A program made the position numbers and the translations under genes. Below the pieces are notes generated by a model, which did no database searches, was not told where the DNA came from, and worked only from the letters and a program-made list of their open reading frames with translations. From Enoplosus armatus (Eukaryota > Chordata > Actinopteri > Centrarchiformes > Enoplosidae), in the NCBI RefSeq assembly GCF_043641665.1, contig NC_092181.1, positions 20,344,463-20,408,462 on the forward strand: 64,000 nt of DNA, given 5' to 3'. Positions 38,301 through 47,510 of this stretch are shown in pieces (within the stretch, counting starts at the first letter, position 1; each line of letters begins with the position of its first letter).

Positions 38301-38975
38301 TGGCACGGTAGCTTTCTTCTTTTACAGTTATACAAGTATTAGTTTTAGGATAAGAGTTTAAACAACGCATGCCACTCTTCTCTAAACAATAAAATAAGAG
38401 ATGGGTTTACTTTTTTTTTTAAATGTTCAATTTAAGAAAGGTACGGTGGCCAAGAGAGCTCAACACACTGCAACAAAAGAAAACACATCTTCACCACTTT
38501 GAAAACACATATGCAGCATAAAGAAACAAGCAATCAATTTATTTTAGTTTTAACGCTCAGATTTGCATAATTTCTATTGTGTTATAATCTAATTCCATTG
38601 TTGTGTGCGACTTGCAGTATTTCTCTATTTGCTTGTATTTTCTGTGTTTGCGGTGTGTTTTTGTTTTTTGCGCTGCCTGTGTGTCGTCGAATCAGCAAAT
38701 GTGTTTCGTAATTCGCTTGTGTTTTACTTCAGCGTGGTGGTGACATTTGCTTGTGTTTCGTTAAGTTGCAGTGTGTTATGCTCTCTCAGCCACCCTAGAA
38801 AAGACCTAACCTGTGACATCTTGTTTGAACATGAGTTAATGCCATACCTTCCACGGCTCTTTTGAAGAAGACTTTGCAGCTTCCACATGTCACGACACCG
38901 TAGTGGCATCCTGATGCCTCGTCTCCACAAACCAGGCACACTTTGGCCGTTGAGGACGGTTGTCTCAGTGGCGAG
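13114..38975 (-). CDS. nr3c2: nr3c2, mineralocorticoid receptor: DNA-binding domain, hinge and ligand-binding domain (7 exons, 5' part missing)
   Basis: This is a nuclear receptor that binds corticosteroids in the cytoplasm and regulates genes in the nucleus through glucocorticoid/mineralocorticoid response elements. Exons, 5' to 3': 38975-38848, 30739-30623, 27822-27478, 25751-25607, 21401-21271, 14216-14059, 13269-13114. Lengths are 128, 117, 345, 145, 131, 158 and 156 bp; the phases join cleanly to about 392 codons plus stop. The hinge start [12 protein letters not shown] and the RLAGKQM motif identify MR rather than the glucocorticoid receptor, whose hinge reads ARKTKKK. Pocket residues known from human MR are kept: Asn770 and Gln776 (LNRLAGKQM), Ser810 and Arg817 (CLSSF, SWRS), Met845, Cys849 and Met852 (AMYDLCLGM), Cys942 and Thr945 (FCFYT). 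The AF-2 glutamate (MLVEII) is also kept. The N-terminal transactivation exon and 5' UTR lie beyond 64000. Confidence 0.96.
13270..14058 (-). other. nr3c2: nr3c2 intron 8
   Basis: A 0.8-kb phase-0 intron, the shortest of the gene here. I see no repeat or extra exon in it. The open frames overlapping it on the + strand are antisense shadows of exon 8. Confidence 0.9.
14059..14216 (-). CDS. nr3c2: nr3c2 exon 8: ligand-binding domain helices 9-10
   Basis: The 158-bp exon is the human length. It reads (V)[32 protein letters not shown] and [20 protein letters not shown]. The acceptor is ctgttccccag and the donor GTAAGTAC (phase 0). NNSGQ.WQRF and QLTKLLD are strongly conserved across corticosteroid receptors; the VGKATNN segment is the more variable loop. 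Confidence 0.97.
14351..14560 (+). repeat. Interspersed repeat, copy 1 (starts gtgtagggtttggcggtatg)
   Basis: It begins with a motif seen in many fish repeats (ggcggtatgaccatatata). It shares with 16098-16320 the block gtcaa[t/c]catcagagattt[t/c]gcc, then ctttaat.., then aggtcatt. The two copies lie in the same orientation in nr3c2 intron 7. Confidence 0.5.
16098..16320 (+). repeat. Interspersed repeat, copy 2
   Basis: It aligns with the 14351 copy over roughly 100 bp (catcagagatttcgcc ... ctttaatgcc ... caggtcattttaggcc). It ends in an AT-rich stretch directly before the next repeat at 16361. Confidence 0.5.
16361..16582 (+). mobile_element. MITE with TAGGG...CTCTA ends, copy A (internally deleted)
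   Basis: The ends tagggtggcaatt and cgttgcatctcta are imperfect inverted repeats. Inside are actattttcattaatctg, a tataaaatg block and aatcgactaatcg, the hallmark sequence of a common fish MITE. It is about half the length of the copy at 54689. Confidence 0.65.
19675..19724. repeat. AT microsatellite
   Basis: About 25 AT units directly upstream of a LINE-type tail. Confidence 0.95.
19740..19868 (+). repeat. LINE-type 3' tail fragment
   Basis: The stretch cttttagctctaaattatgc ... gaatgggagcaccggtactg ... ccggggatcaataaagta followed by tttctgataa is the characteristic 3' tail of a common fish non-LTR retrotransposon. Only the tail is present and no reverse-transcriptase frame precedes it. An AT microsatellite lies directly upstream. 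Confidence 0.6.
20144..20195. repeat. CT microsatellite
   Basis: About 26 CT units (GA on the nr3c2 strand), intron 7. Confidence 0.95.
21271..21401 (-). CDS. nr3c2: nr3c2 exon 7: ligand-binding domain helices 6-8
   Basis: The 131-bp exon is the length seen in human. It reads (E)[32 protein letters not shown] and [11 protein letters not shown]. The Met/Cys/Met of AMYDLCLGM correspond to human MR Met845, Cys849 and Met852 lining the pocket. The acceptor is ctttcttcag and the donor GTAGGC (phase 1). It is hidden from simple open-frame scans because of its size but is unambiguous in translation. Confidence 0.95.
22529..22578. repeat. CT microsatellite
   Basis: About 25 CT units inside a longer pyrimidine-rich region reaching to about 22800, intron 6. 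Confidence 0.95.
24812..24962 (+). repeat. tRNA-derived SINE, degraded copy
   Basis: It shares the tail ttgcatgtcatacccctctc, the CT-rich segment and a terminal A run (caaaaaaaaaaaa) with the SINE at 3066. The head (ggagcaccttggtagctgaa) keeps only part of the A-box and the B-box is damaged. It is antisense to nr3c2 in intron 6. Confidence 0.6.
25607..25751 (-). CDS. nr3c2: nr3c2 exon 6: ligand-binding domain helices 3-5
   Basis: The 145-bp exon matches the expected length. Its frame reads [34 protein letters not shown] and [14 protein letters not shown](E). Arg of SWRS corresponds to human Arg817, which holds the steroid A-ring ketone. Ser of CLSSF corresponds to Ser810, the site of the human hypertension variant S810L. 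The position three residues later is Cys where human MR has Ala (SSFALSW). The acceptor is gtgtgttag and the donor GTAGGT (phase 2). It was not in the long-open-frame set because it is short. Confidence 0.95.
25752..27477 (-). other. nr3c2: nr3c2 intron 5
   Basis: A 1.7-kb phase-1 intron, AT-rich between 26.8 and 27.4 kb. A 141-codon + strand open frame (25830-26255) has no recognisable domain and no splice context, so I treat it as chance. Confidence 0.85.
27478..27822 (-). CDS. nr3c2: nr3c2 exon 5: hinge and start of ligand-binding domain
   Basis: This 345-bp exon opens with [12 protein letters not shown], the mineralocorticoid-receptor hinge signature. A variable Gly/Ser/Ala-rich linker of about 50 residues follows, then the ligand-binding domain start: [28 protein letters not shown] and [19 protein letters not shown] (helices 1-3). 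The Asn and Gln corresponding to human Asn770 and Gln776, which contact the steroid, are present. The acceptor is ccccacag; the donor GTTAGTG is a weaker-looking but valid GT. The exon joins in phase 1 at both ends. Confidence 0.96.
27823..30622 (-). other. nr3c2: nr3c2 intron 4
   Basis: A 2.8-kb phase-1 intron with a GT microsatellite at 30030-30054. No other feature is seen. Confidence 0.85.
30030..30054. repeat. GT microsatellite
   Basis: (TG)12 run, intron 4. Confidence 0.9.
30623..30739 (-). CDS. nr3c2: nr3c2 exon 4: second zinc finger
   Basis: The 117-bp exon is the size of the human exon. It completes Gly and continues [17 protein letters not shown] and [20 protein letters not shown]. 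The second C4 finger (C-x5-C-x9-C-x2-C) with the dimerisation D-box AGRND and the nuclear-localisation basic cluster is intact. The acceptor is ccgtag and the donor GTGAGG (phase 1). CRVRKC differs from tetrapod MR (CRLQKC) and approaches GR (CRYRKC) at one position. Confidence 0.97.
32299..32332. repeat. GT microsatellite
   Basis: About 17 GT units, intron 3. Confidence 0.95.
38444..38795. mobile_element. Fold-back MITE next to the nr3c2 zinc-finger exon
   Basis: The left end cggtggccaagagagctcaa-cacactgcaac is matched in reverse complement by the right end gggtggctgagagagcataa-cacactgcaac. Internal arms (gaaaacacat... and ...tttgcttgtgtttcg) are also roughly complementary. Flanks suggest a TA duplication (gTA/TAg). 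It has no protein-coding capacity. Confidence 0.75.
38848..38975 (-). CDS. nr3c2: nr3c2 exon 3: first zinc finger
   Basis: The 128-bp exon encodes the end of the N-terminal domain and the first C4 zinc finger: CLVC...[27 protein letters not shown] is the steroid-receptor P-box that reads the response element half-site. The acceptor (cctttcag) follows a (GT)9 run; the donor is GTATGG after GAAG. The exon enters on the third base of a codon and leaves in phase 1. The human exon is 140 bp as I recall, so this one is 12 bp (4 residues) shorter, presumably in the variable stretch before the finger. The upstream exon is not in the window. Confidence 0.96.
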
Positions 38976-38983
38976 CTGAAAGG

Positions 38984-39001
38984 ACACACACACACACACA
39001 C
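38984..39001. repeat. (AC)9 run, (GT)9 at the nr3c2 exon 3 splice acceptor
   Basis: On the nr3c2 strand nine GT units run to within eight bases of the exon start and are followed only by cctttcag, so the dinucleotide repeat replaces most of the usual pyrimidine tract. Confidence 0.9.
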
Positions 39002-42000
39002 AACCAGACATAAATCAACAAAGAATCTTCAAAAGTCAACAACAAAGCCAGGGCAGACTGTCCCCTTCCTGATAGCCTGATACACATTGTGAAACATTCT
39101 TGGGTTTTTACGACCCACAGTACAGTAGCAGCGCAATGTGGCAAGCCATAAAGATGTCTGCCAACCAAGAGAGGAGGGCTTTGCACTCGACTGATTTATA
39201 GCTTCACCAGGCTTACAAAGATGACAATGACAGAATTATAGAGGAGATTATTTAAATTCAATAAGCAGAGAGACACAGAGCAGGATGTCAAATGTAAGTA
39301 GGATCCAAAACACGTGTCCCCTCCTGTGGCATTAAAAAACGTACAGGCACAGGAAAAAGTACTGAGTGGTGGACAAAAATAATGCAAACCACTGTGCAAT
39401 AGTGTAAACTGTGTAACCAGTTCAGGGTCAAAGATGACAGGTCAGTACTGATGTGTGCTGTGCTGTAAGTAGCATGGCATGTTGTTGTTATTTACTCTGA
39501 GCCACAACTAACAGGGAACAGAACTGATGACGGTCTGCTGCAATTCTGCCTGATCCAAGGCATTGTTTACTTTGGCATCGTCTACGGCTTTCACTACTGA
39601 CTGATTTCTGCAATTACATGGCCATTAAAGCTCAGGATGTACAGTATGTTCTTACTGATGCAGTGCTAAAGGTGGGTTAGTTAAGAGTTGCAGTTTACCT
39701 ACTGCTGCAAATGAGACAATGTGGGTCATGGAAATGGGTGTCCAAGGTACAAAGGTAATGGATGATGTCAATCAATTATCACTCAAAAGAGAAACAGGTC
39801 GCTACCATGTTTAAAGAACTGAAAAAGAGGAGCACACAAAGTACAATATGACCTACAATCTATATCAAGGTAAATTATCAGATTCACCTTGAAGATATTC
39901 AATGTAATAATAATTACTTTTTTTTATAATCAGTGCCTGTCTCATATATAAGCTTACTTCTGATATGTTTGCGTTGTTTAATTACAGTATGACCAGTGAC
40001 AGATACTGACCAATTAGTTGGTTGAACTTCTGCTTAGATGTCATTGGTGTAGTAGCTCTGTCACATATGTTTGTTTCTAGACATTTATTCAAAACTCCAG
40101 TAGGAGAACATTTAGGCTGGGTAGAGAGATTCATAAAGTCACAAATTTGATCAATTCTGTTTATGTCAATACAGAATGATAGAGCGATTGTACAGTGTCA
40201 TCATTACAGCAGATAGTATCGGAGGGTACTGCTTCCCAGAGACACAGCACATCAGTAGCGAAATAAATGTTGGCCAATGGGTAACTTGAAATGGCAGTAC
40301 AGAAATGCCAAAGATATGTTTGACGTCGCTCGGAAACACTGTCACTGTTCCATGGTTTGTTTTTTAACTATAAAATATCCCGTCTGGTATGTATCTTGGT
40401 CACAATGTTTTGATAACCAAATTCAAGGGTTCCTTGTCAAATTTGTTGTTTATGTTATATATTTATTTAAAAAAATGACGATTTTAGCTCCCAAATATCA
40501 ACATCAGTATTGGCTACAAAAATCCAGTATGAATTGGGGTCTAGTCGGTATTCTACATGTAGATTTGATGCAAAGCTATACATAAAGCTTTTCAAGGATC
40601 TATATCCAATGCATACACAGAGACATTAAGACTCTATCTCCCAGAGCTCTGCTACAAGCAGTTGTAAAGGAAAAGATAGAGAGAGAGAAAACAGAACAGG
40701 CCACCCAATAAAATCTGGTATGAAACATGACATGTTTCATCAGTTTACAGAGCCAGCATGCCATATGGATGAGGCTCCATGCATACACATTGCATGGTGT
40801 GAGTAAAATTTGAATGTGCACATTATATTAGGGCATGCTTCTTACTTATGCAACTTGCTAACGGAATAAAACTGAATCAGTTGGCTCTCGCATATAATTA
40901 AAAAAAAAAAATACATGTACAATCTAGGAGATTAAAAGCATCATGCATTTAAGGTTAAGTCTACAGTTATGGAAACACTAGGATGTACAGTATGATTTTT
41001 GATAAAACATTACCCCTCATGTGCACACACACACACAACACAGACAGAACACAACATGTCGAAGGGTACAAAGAGAGAACACCTTGTATCAAAACATTAA
41101 AAGTGGCCTCAGCTTCCCCTTCTTTTCTGTGCTAATTACCTCTCTCCCATCTCAATCAATAACATGCAAGGTGATTGTCTGGTTAACATTCTCCTTACAT
41201 CCTTCATCAAACCAGCTGCCAAGCACTCGCTCTCCTCCTCTCTCCCTCTCTCTACCTCGCTCCCTCTCTCATGCACACACATTTCCTCCAGGGGACTAGC
41301 TGGAAAGGGGTACAGCAACAGCACACTCAGATACAATCAGGACCACTGATCTAATTCCCTCTTGTCCATCTACACACACATTCAATTTGTTAGGACGCTT
41401 AGAGGAGTCTCTGGTGAGGTGTTTGTCTGACTAGATCTTTCTGGCACTGAGCCCCACGGTTTCAGCTAATGTGAGTGTGTGTATGTGTGCATGCATAAAT
41501 CCAATCCATGTCAAGACGTGTTTTTCAGCATGCTAATCTACTGAATAGTCCCCCATACGTTGGCCTTTTCACACTATTACAAAGCTGTGTTAACAAGAAG
41601 ACAATCCACGACCAGGAAGAACAGCCCCACAAAGTTTACGGCCAAGAATAACACAAGCAGCATGTGAGAGGCCCCTCTAAAGCATGCTTCTAATATCCAG
41701 TCAGTGGTCAACCCTTTAATAGTGCCGCACATTAAAACCTTGTCGCTGCGTGCCAGCCTGCCTGCCCGCTGGTCCACCAACAAGGTGACTTCCCCTCCCT
41801 CAGAGAAGTATATAGGTCATTCACTCTCTCTGCTTATGAAACCAGAGCAGACAGGCCAGGCTGCAGTGACTGTGCACCAACGGCTGCCAGTAGCCCAAAA
41901 CTAAACACAAGCTACCAGACATTCGCAAATCAGGCTGTTTCAGAAGACATGTTTGCCTATAGTTTGTTAGGGTGCAGCATGTGCAAGGATAATAATGGAA

Positions 42001-43657
42001 ATATGTTTTAATGAGCTTGAGAGAATAAGGGAAAGACATGCAACAAAGGTCTCCGGCCAGAATCAAAATTGGGATGTTGCAGTTAAATGGTGTGCATCTT
42101 TCACCACGAGGCCACGAGGACACGCCAAATGAATTTCCTCTTTGTTTGGCTTGTCATTTTCATAGCTCAAAATATTCTGAGGTTGCAATTTGCTGTCTGT
42201 TTCAATGAAGGCTTAAACGATGATGTACCACTGGAAGTAACATCACGTAAAGGCCGGCAGTTCAAACTGTTAATTCCCTGCATGCAGAACCTTTTGTGAC
42301 CCTTCATCTCACGCTGCAAACACACAGCCAGAGTGCAGAAGAAGCACATTTGCTAACTTAGTGCAGATGTTCATTTTAGAAAACTGCAATGTACAGTATA
42401 ACACACACAAAAAAAATTTGTTCTACTTAATCCTTAAAGACGAGACATTTTTCATTTTAGGAGGAAAAAAAATCCATATATATATAATATTCATAACAAT
42501 ATCTCTGAAAAGAATGTGATGTATGACTACACAAGAAAGTTCCGCAGTAGTGTGCAGGCTACTTTTTTGAACTGGGACTGGGACTTTTTTCTTGACCCCT
42601 GTCTTCTCTATTTCTGGGTACAGTCTCAGACTAACTCAATGGGACTGACTGCACAGATCAAAGGTCTCATTCTTCGCTCCAGTTGTTGCTTTTTTCCCTT
42701 CCTACAGAAACCCCAGGGCAGCGGTTTCATTGTTCTCCGTGTCCTTTCATCTTTAAAGATAACACACAAAGCTAACAAATGATTTAGTTGCTGTTTATTT
42801 CCCATGAGGATATAGATGAGCGCGAGTACACAATGCCTGTTTCTTCCCACCAAAATGTACAAGAAGAAATTTGTATCTCTTACTAACTCTTGCTGCCCTC
42901 TTCGCGGCTTCCCAGACCAACATGCTGCTTAGGGAAGATAAGATTAATGAAATGACAAAGGAAAAGAAATGTGAGAGCTCGAAGCAAGACGAAGCCCACT
43001 GTGCTGGCTAAAATGTGTGAGGATCAAACCACAGGACAGATGTTTGGGCTCAAATTGGTCTCATGCTTTTCTACAAGTAATTCGGATGGCACACTGGCAG
43101 CATTCTCCAAATGGTTCAAATATCCCCACCCTCTCTCAGCTGTGGAAGGAATGCTAAATCAGCGAGAGCTAAGACCAGAAAGGACGATTTATTACCATTA
43201 ATCACAATCCTGAAATATTGCACTTGATAATCACAGTCATTTAAAGCAGCCTTCCTTTTTTTCCTCTTGAGTCTGAGCTCATAATCGTTGTCAACCGTAA
43301 ACAGGTCAATATGGGTCACGAGGAAAGGTCAGAAGTCAACCGAGCATGGCATAACAAGAACAATTAGTCGCCATAGAAACGGAGCATGAAGTCGAAGAAA
43401 ACTGACAAATTGGAGATACGAAGGAAGTCAAGGGGGCCGTAGTTATTCTGAGGTTATCAAGATAACATCATTATGGGTGAATAATGGGCCGTGAGATGGC
43501 TGTATGATGGAGGACAGCAGGGCCCACGTGGTAAGAATGAACCCTGTGACCCACATAAGTACATTAGCATGACAGAGTCAGCAAACAAGCAGCTGAGGGA
43601 AGAGTTCTGTTGTATAGAAAAACAACGTCCTCATCATGCATGTAACACTGTCTGCCA

Positions 43658-43659
<2 letters not shown>

Positions 43660-43717
<58 letters not shown>
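43660..43717. repeat. AC microsatellite
   Basis: About 29 AC units, the longest CA repeat in the window, intron 2. Confidence 0.95.
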
Positions 43718-43718
<1 letters not shown>

Positions 43719-43970
43719 TTGTGTACTGTACTGTATTTACACTGCTGTAGAGCCAACCGCCCACTGTAAAGATAAATTTGTGTGTGTGTTTGAGTAGACA
43801 CACTGACTCGTTCATTCTAGAGGCTGTTATCACAGGGATAGTTCAGACAAGTACCACAGCCTCCCTGAACCTGCCCCTCATGAAAGAGAAGCATCCTTGA
43901 CTCTGCAAAAAAAAAAAAAAAAAACACACACAGCTTCCACGGTACAGTACCTCTCTACAGTCTGGCCTAC

Positions 43971-44090
43971 AATATTTATGTAATACACACCTTGGCATGC
44001 TGAAAAACCTTAAGCTAGACCAGTTCAAAGAATATTTACGTAACACACAACTTGGCACATTGGAAAGGTAAAGGTAGATTAGTTTAAACA
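43971..44090. repeat. Two-copy 60-bp tandem duplication
   Basis: Unit 1 begins aatatttatgtaatacacac-cttggcatgctg and unit 2, exactly 60 bases later, aatatttacgtaacacacaa-cttggcacattg. Both end with a ..ga(c/t)(c/t)ag(t)tcaaa-like stretch. The units have diverged substantially, so this is an old local duplication. Confidence 0.6.
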
Positions 44091-44781
44091 AGCTGAGGGA
44101 GATGTAGAGAAAGAGAAAGAGGACAAAATGGCTTACATAACCACGGGCAGACAGTATAAACATTAGGTTGACACCCACTCACCGCCTCTCAAAGGGAGAG
44201 AGGTCTTATGGGTAGTGCTAGAGAGCCACCAGGGATTTATTTTTCCTGGTGAAGGTGACCCTGGCATTGGGCAGAGCACCTGAGCATACAGAAATATGAG
44301 ATTTCCTCTTTGTCAGGCTTGTGTTACACTTGTGTTAAGGTTACAGTATAATCTACTCTGACTGGCTGCCACTTACGGTTAAGAATAAAAATCATAACCT
44401 TAAAATGTTGTGCATGACTGTTTAATACATTCCAGTTGGGAGAAACAGTCTCTCTCAAACTGTTTAATTTTGCTTATATTTTCTGATAAAATACAGAGGA
44501 TAAAGACTTAAAAGTACAGGGCAAAAGAGGCGATTTCACCATCAAATAAAATGTAGTTCACAGCAGAAATGGCAAATTTGCTTTCTGATGGAAACTGGTA
44601 TCCCCGGCTGTGACTGCATTCCTTGTTTTAAATTCCAAGCTGTTGTGTTGTCTCCCCTCCAAGGCTTATGCCTACAAACTTTAAGTGACCTTCCCCATAA
44701 CAGCAAATCATGATTATCTTTCTCCTATAAATCCACTGTTTTGAGTGTAAACAAAGAAATGAGACAAGTCACAGAAATGCA

Positions 44782-44783
44782 CG

Positions 44784-44825
<42 letters not shown>
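44782..44825. repeat. AC microsatellite
   Basis: About 20 AC units with two interrupting ACGC units at the left, intron 2. Confidence 0.95.
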
Positions 44826-44828
<3 letters not shown>

Positions 44829-46844
44829 AGGGAGTTGATAAAGGCTCAGTCTATGGGTGGAAACAGACTACAGTATCTTTCTGATCTACAAACAGTATCC
44901 AGTTTGTGCTCAACATGTCTGAAGCTGTACCTGTCTTTGACTTTAAATTACATAAACCGACTTCACAGCCACTCTTTCACTGCTGAACACTCACCTTTTC
45001 CTCAGTATGCAGATACCTTTAAGGCAGCAGTGAGTGCAACTCGGCTGCTTTAACTAACCAGTTGTTTGACGATTTCAACTTCACATAAATCACTCACTGT
45101 CGCACACAGCGAATTGAATTAATCACCTGGGATATTTTGGCTAAGTGGTAAAGCGCGCAGGCATGAATCTCAGGGAGATGTGGCAGGGTGTTATTATCTG
45201 GTGGGGAGGATTATCGTGGCTGGAAACTCCCGTAATTCATGCCTGTCAAGGGCAGCAAAGGACTGATCACATCCATACGGTATAAAATTAGGCATGGGAT
45301 GCCACTGCGTGCCCACAGCGTCGTTCGTAATTTGTGTGTAGCACGACATACTTAAACTCTGTGTGAACGCTGACGTGCTGTTAGTGACTGCTGGTGTGCA
45401 TGTTTTTCATACTTTTCCAAAACTCCAAAACTTTCATGCAGCCGTATTAAAATTGATAAAAACTTTTTTTCATAAAGCCACAACAAGAAAAGTAAACAGT
45501 TTATGGGGTTAACACGCCCACTCGTTCATTTCTGGCCATATGCAGTCCACAGAGTTCATTTACACACAAAGCATGAACCAGGCCAAAGATCTCCAATACT
45601 GAAAGGAACTCAGTTTAGATGGATCTTCCATTTGAGCTTTGGAAATAATGTGCAAGGCTGAGAAGAAGGTTTATGGGTGTAAATCCCACGCATTAGCTTG
45701 GTTACCTCAAAAATGTTCTCCATTTAGAGAGACATTTTTCAGAGCGGACAAAGCCTGTAAAATATAAGGCTTGTTATTGTTATAATATAAATAAAAACAA
45801 TCCTGCAAAAAGATTGCACATGTAACATTAACACATTACAATACAAAACAACACAACCACGACCTTAACCATGCTTAATTCATCTCCATGAAAACAACCC
45901 TGCTATTCATTTATGCAGCTCTGTAGCAGCCTCAACAAATCTCCTCAAGTCCCGCACCAAAGTTTTGATCGACTGCGACAAAACTGTCTTTAATGACTTA
46001 AAGAAGTTATGTTCTCATGTGGCCCTCACACTGGTCTGTTACTGATCCCCAAAGTTTCTGTTTTTAGCACCAAGTTTCCAAGATCCTTTGCTGAAAACAG
46101 CAACAGCCACGAAACAGCTGGGTACACAATTCAGCTGACATGTTGAGAAATACGATGTTGGGCATCAGGTTGATTTCCAGGCATGGGAAATCGAGAAACA
46201 ATGCAAACAAGAGGCCGGTGATGAACACAATGTTCAACACATGAAGGAACATGAAATACCAGCTCAGTGACTTAAATCACATTTCCCTCCTGAACATAAA
46301 CCTACATGATATCAGCAAAAATAAGCACGGCAGTTGGCTCAAATCTAACTAAATACACATAAAGGAGCCTGTTTTCACCACCTTTGTGAAACGTGGCTCA
46401 AAATGTACTCTAATCTAGCTTACTGCCACGAACATAAACACAAATGGACCACTTCAAAGCTATGCTGCTAAAACTGGTTTTGTTATAGACCCAAATCCTT
46501 TGATTTCAGTGGCATGGATGAACTCTAGACCGGGCCTCCCTTGGTGGTCATGTTTCAATTCTATTTACAGCTTACTTTGCTTTTTTCCCACCAACTCCAT
46601 GCAATACCCGGCTCCTTCCAAACGTGTCTATCGCCAGGTTTGGGTCCTGTTGCCTGTACAGCAGGTGACCTCCAAACTCAGCTTAGAGGCCCTGGGACAA
46701 ATGGGAAAAACAAATCCCTGGAGAGGGAGATTATCTTTAAGGGATCAGCCCTGACCTGAGCCACCTCCACGCCACATACTCCTTACCTCTGTTCTCCACT
46801 TTCTAGCATCAGTTAACAGACTCCTGTTTACCCTCACCTGGTTA

Positions 46845-47510
46845 CAGGGCCGGCCCAATACTTCTGGGGGCCCCAAGCAGGACTTGGTTTGGGGGACCCC
46901 CCTCATTATATCAACTTGTGTATTGTAAATATTAGTTTAAGCACACATAATGTACAAATAAATGTGTAAAGACTAAAGTGGGACCAATCAGGAACCAATT
47001 TGTCTATTACCCCCTAACCCTATGAATGGTCCTTCTCAGGGCCTTTTTCTTGATTTGGTTAAAATTTGATGCATATTTTAGTGTAATGTTCACATTTGAA
47101 GGGCTGAATCTCTCCTGTCTTCATGTGAAAGATTTCCGAATGTAGAAAGGATATGACAGGACCAAAAAGATATGATGCAAACTGTCGAAGAATAGCTTCT
47201 AAAGGTTATTTTCCTAAGTTCATTTTTGTCTTTTTCATTCATTTTGTTTCTTATCATATCTAATACAGAATCCTGGGAGTGCTTGTTTCATAGGGGACAG
47301 TAAATTAATTTCTTAGCCTACATAAATTGTCAATTTTTGCTCGTCTCAAAAATGGCAAGAAATCTTGTCAGTTTTTGTTTAGGAAGTTATTTAGGAATTT
47401 TTTTTATTTCATTATTGTGTATTGTGTTCATTAAAAAAATATTTTCTAGGGGCCCCCCAGAGACCAGGGGACCCTAAGCAACTGTTTATGTCACTTAATG
47501 AGTGGCTCTG
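46845..47510. mobile_element. Non-autonomous hAT-like transposon with 8-bp target duplication
   Basis: It begins CAGGGCCGGCCC and ends agtggctctg, giving short inverted termini CAG[g/a]GCC. It has subterminal gggggccccaag and ggggccccccagag blocks in inverted order. The flanks are cctggtta (46837-46844) and ccttgtta (47511-47518), an 8-bp duplication with one mismatch, which is the hAT target-duplication length. The 666-bp body has no long open frame, so transposase must have come from elsewhere. Confidence 0.75.

Larger units (their letters stand above)
30740..38847 (-). other. nr3c2: nr3c2 intron 3
   Basis: An 8.1-kb phase-1 intron between the two zinc-finger exons. It contains a CT/CA-rich block at 31.2-31.5 kb, a GT microsatellite at 32.3 kb, a pyrimidine-rich block at 36.7-37.0 kb and a fold-back MITE at 38444-38795 that ends about 50 bp from the exon 3 donor. 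Confidence 0.85.

Noticed and set aside
13114..38975. Glucocorticoid receptor (nr3c1) as the identity of the nuclear receptor
   Set aside because: The hinge [12 protein letters not shown], the length of the hinge exon (345 bp), the C-terminal residues and the neighbouring arhgap10 all point to nr3c2.
45136..45170. A-box-like tggctaagtggtaaagcg resembling a tRNA-Leu/Ser head
   Set aside because: No B-box or closing stem follows at the right distance.
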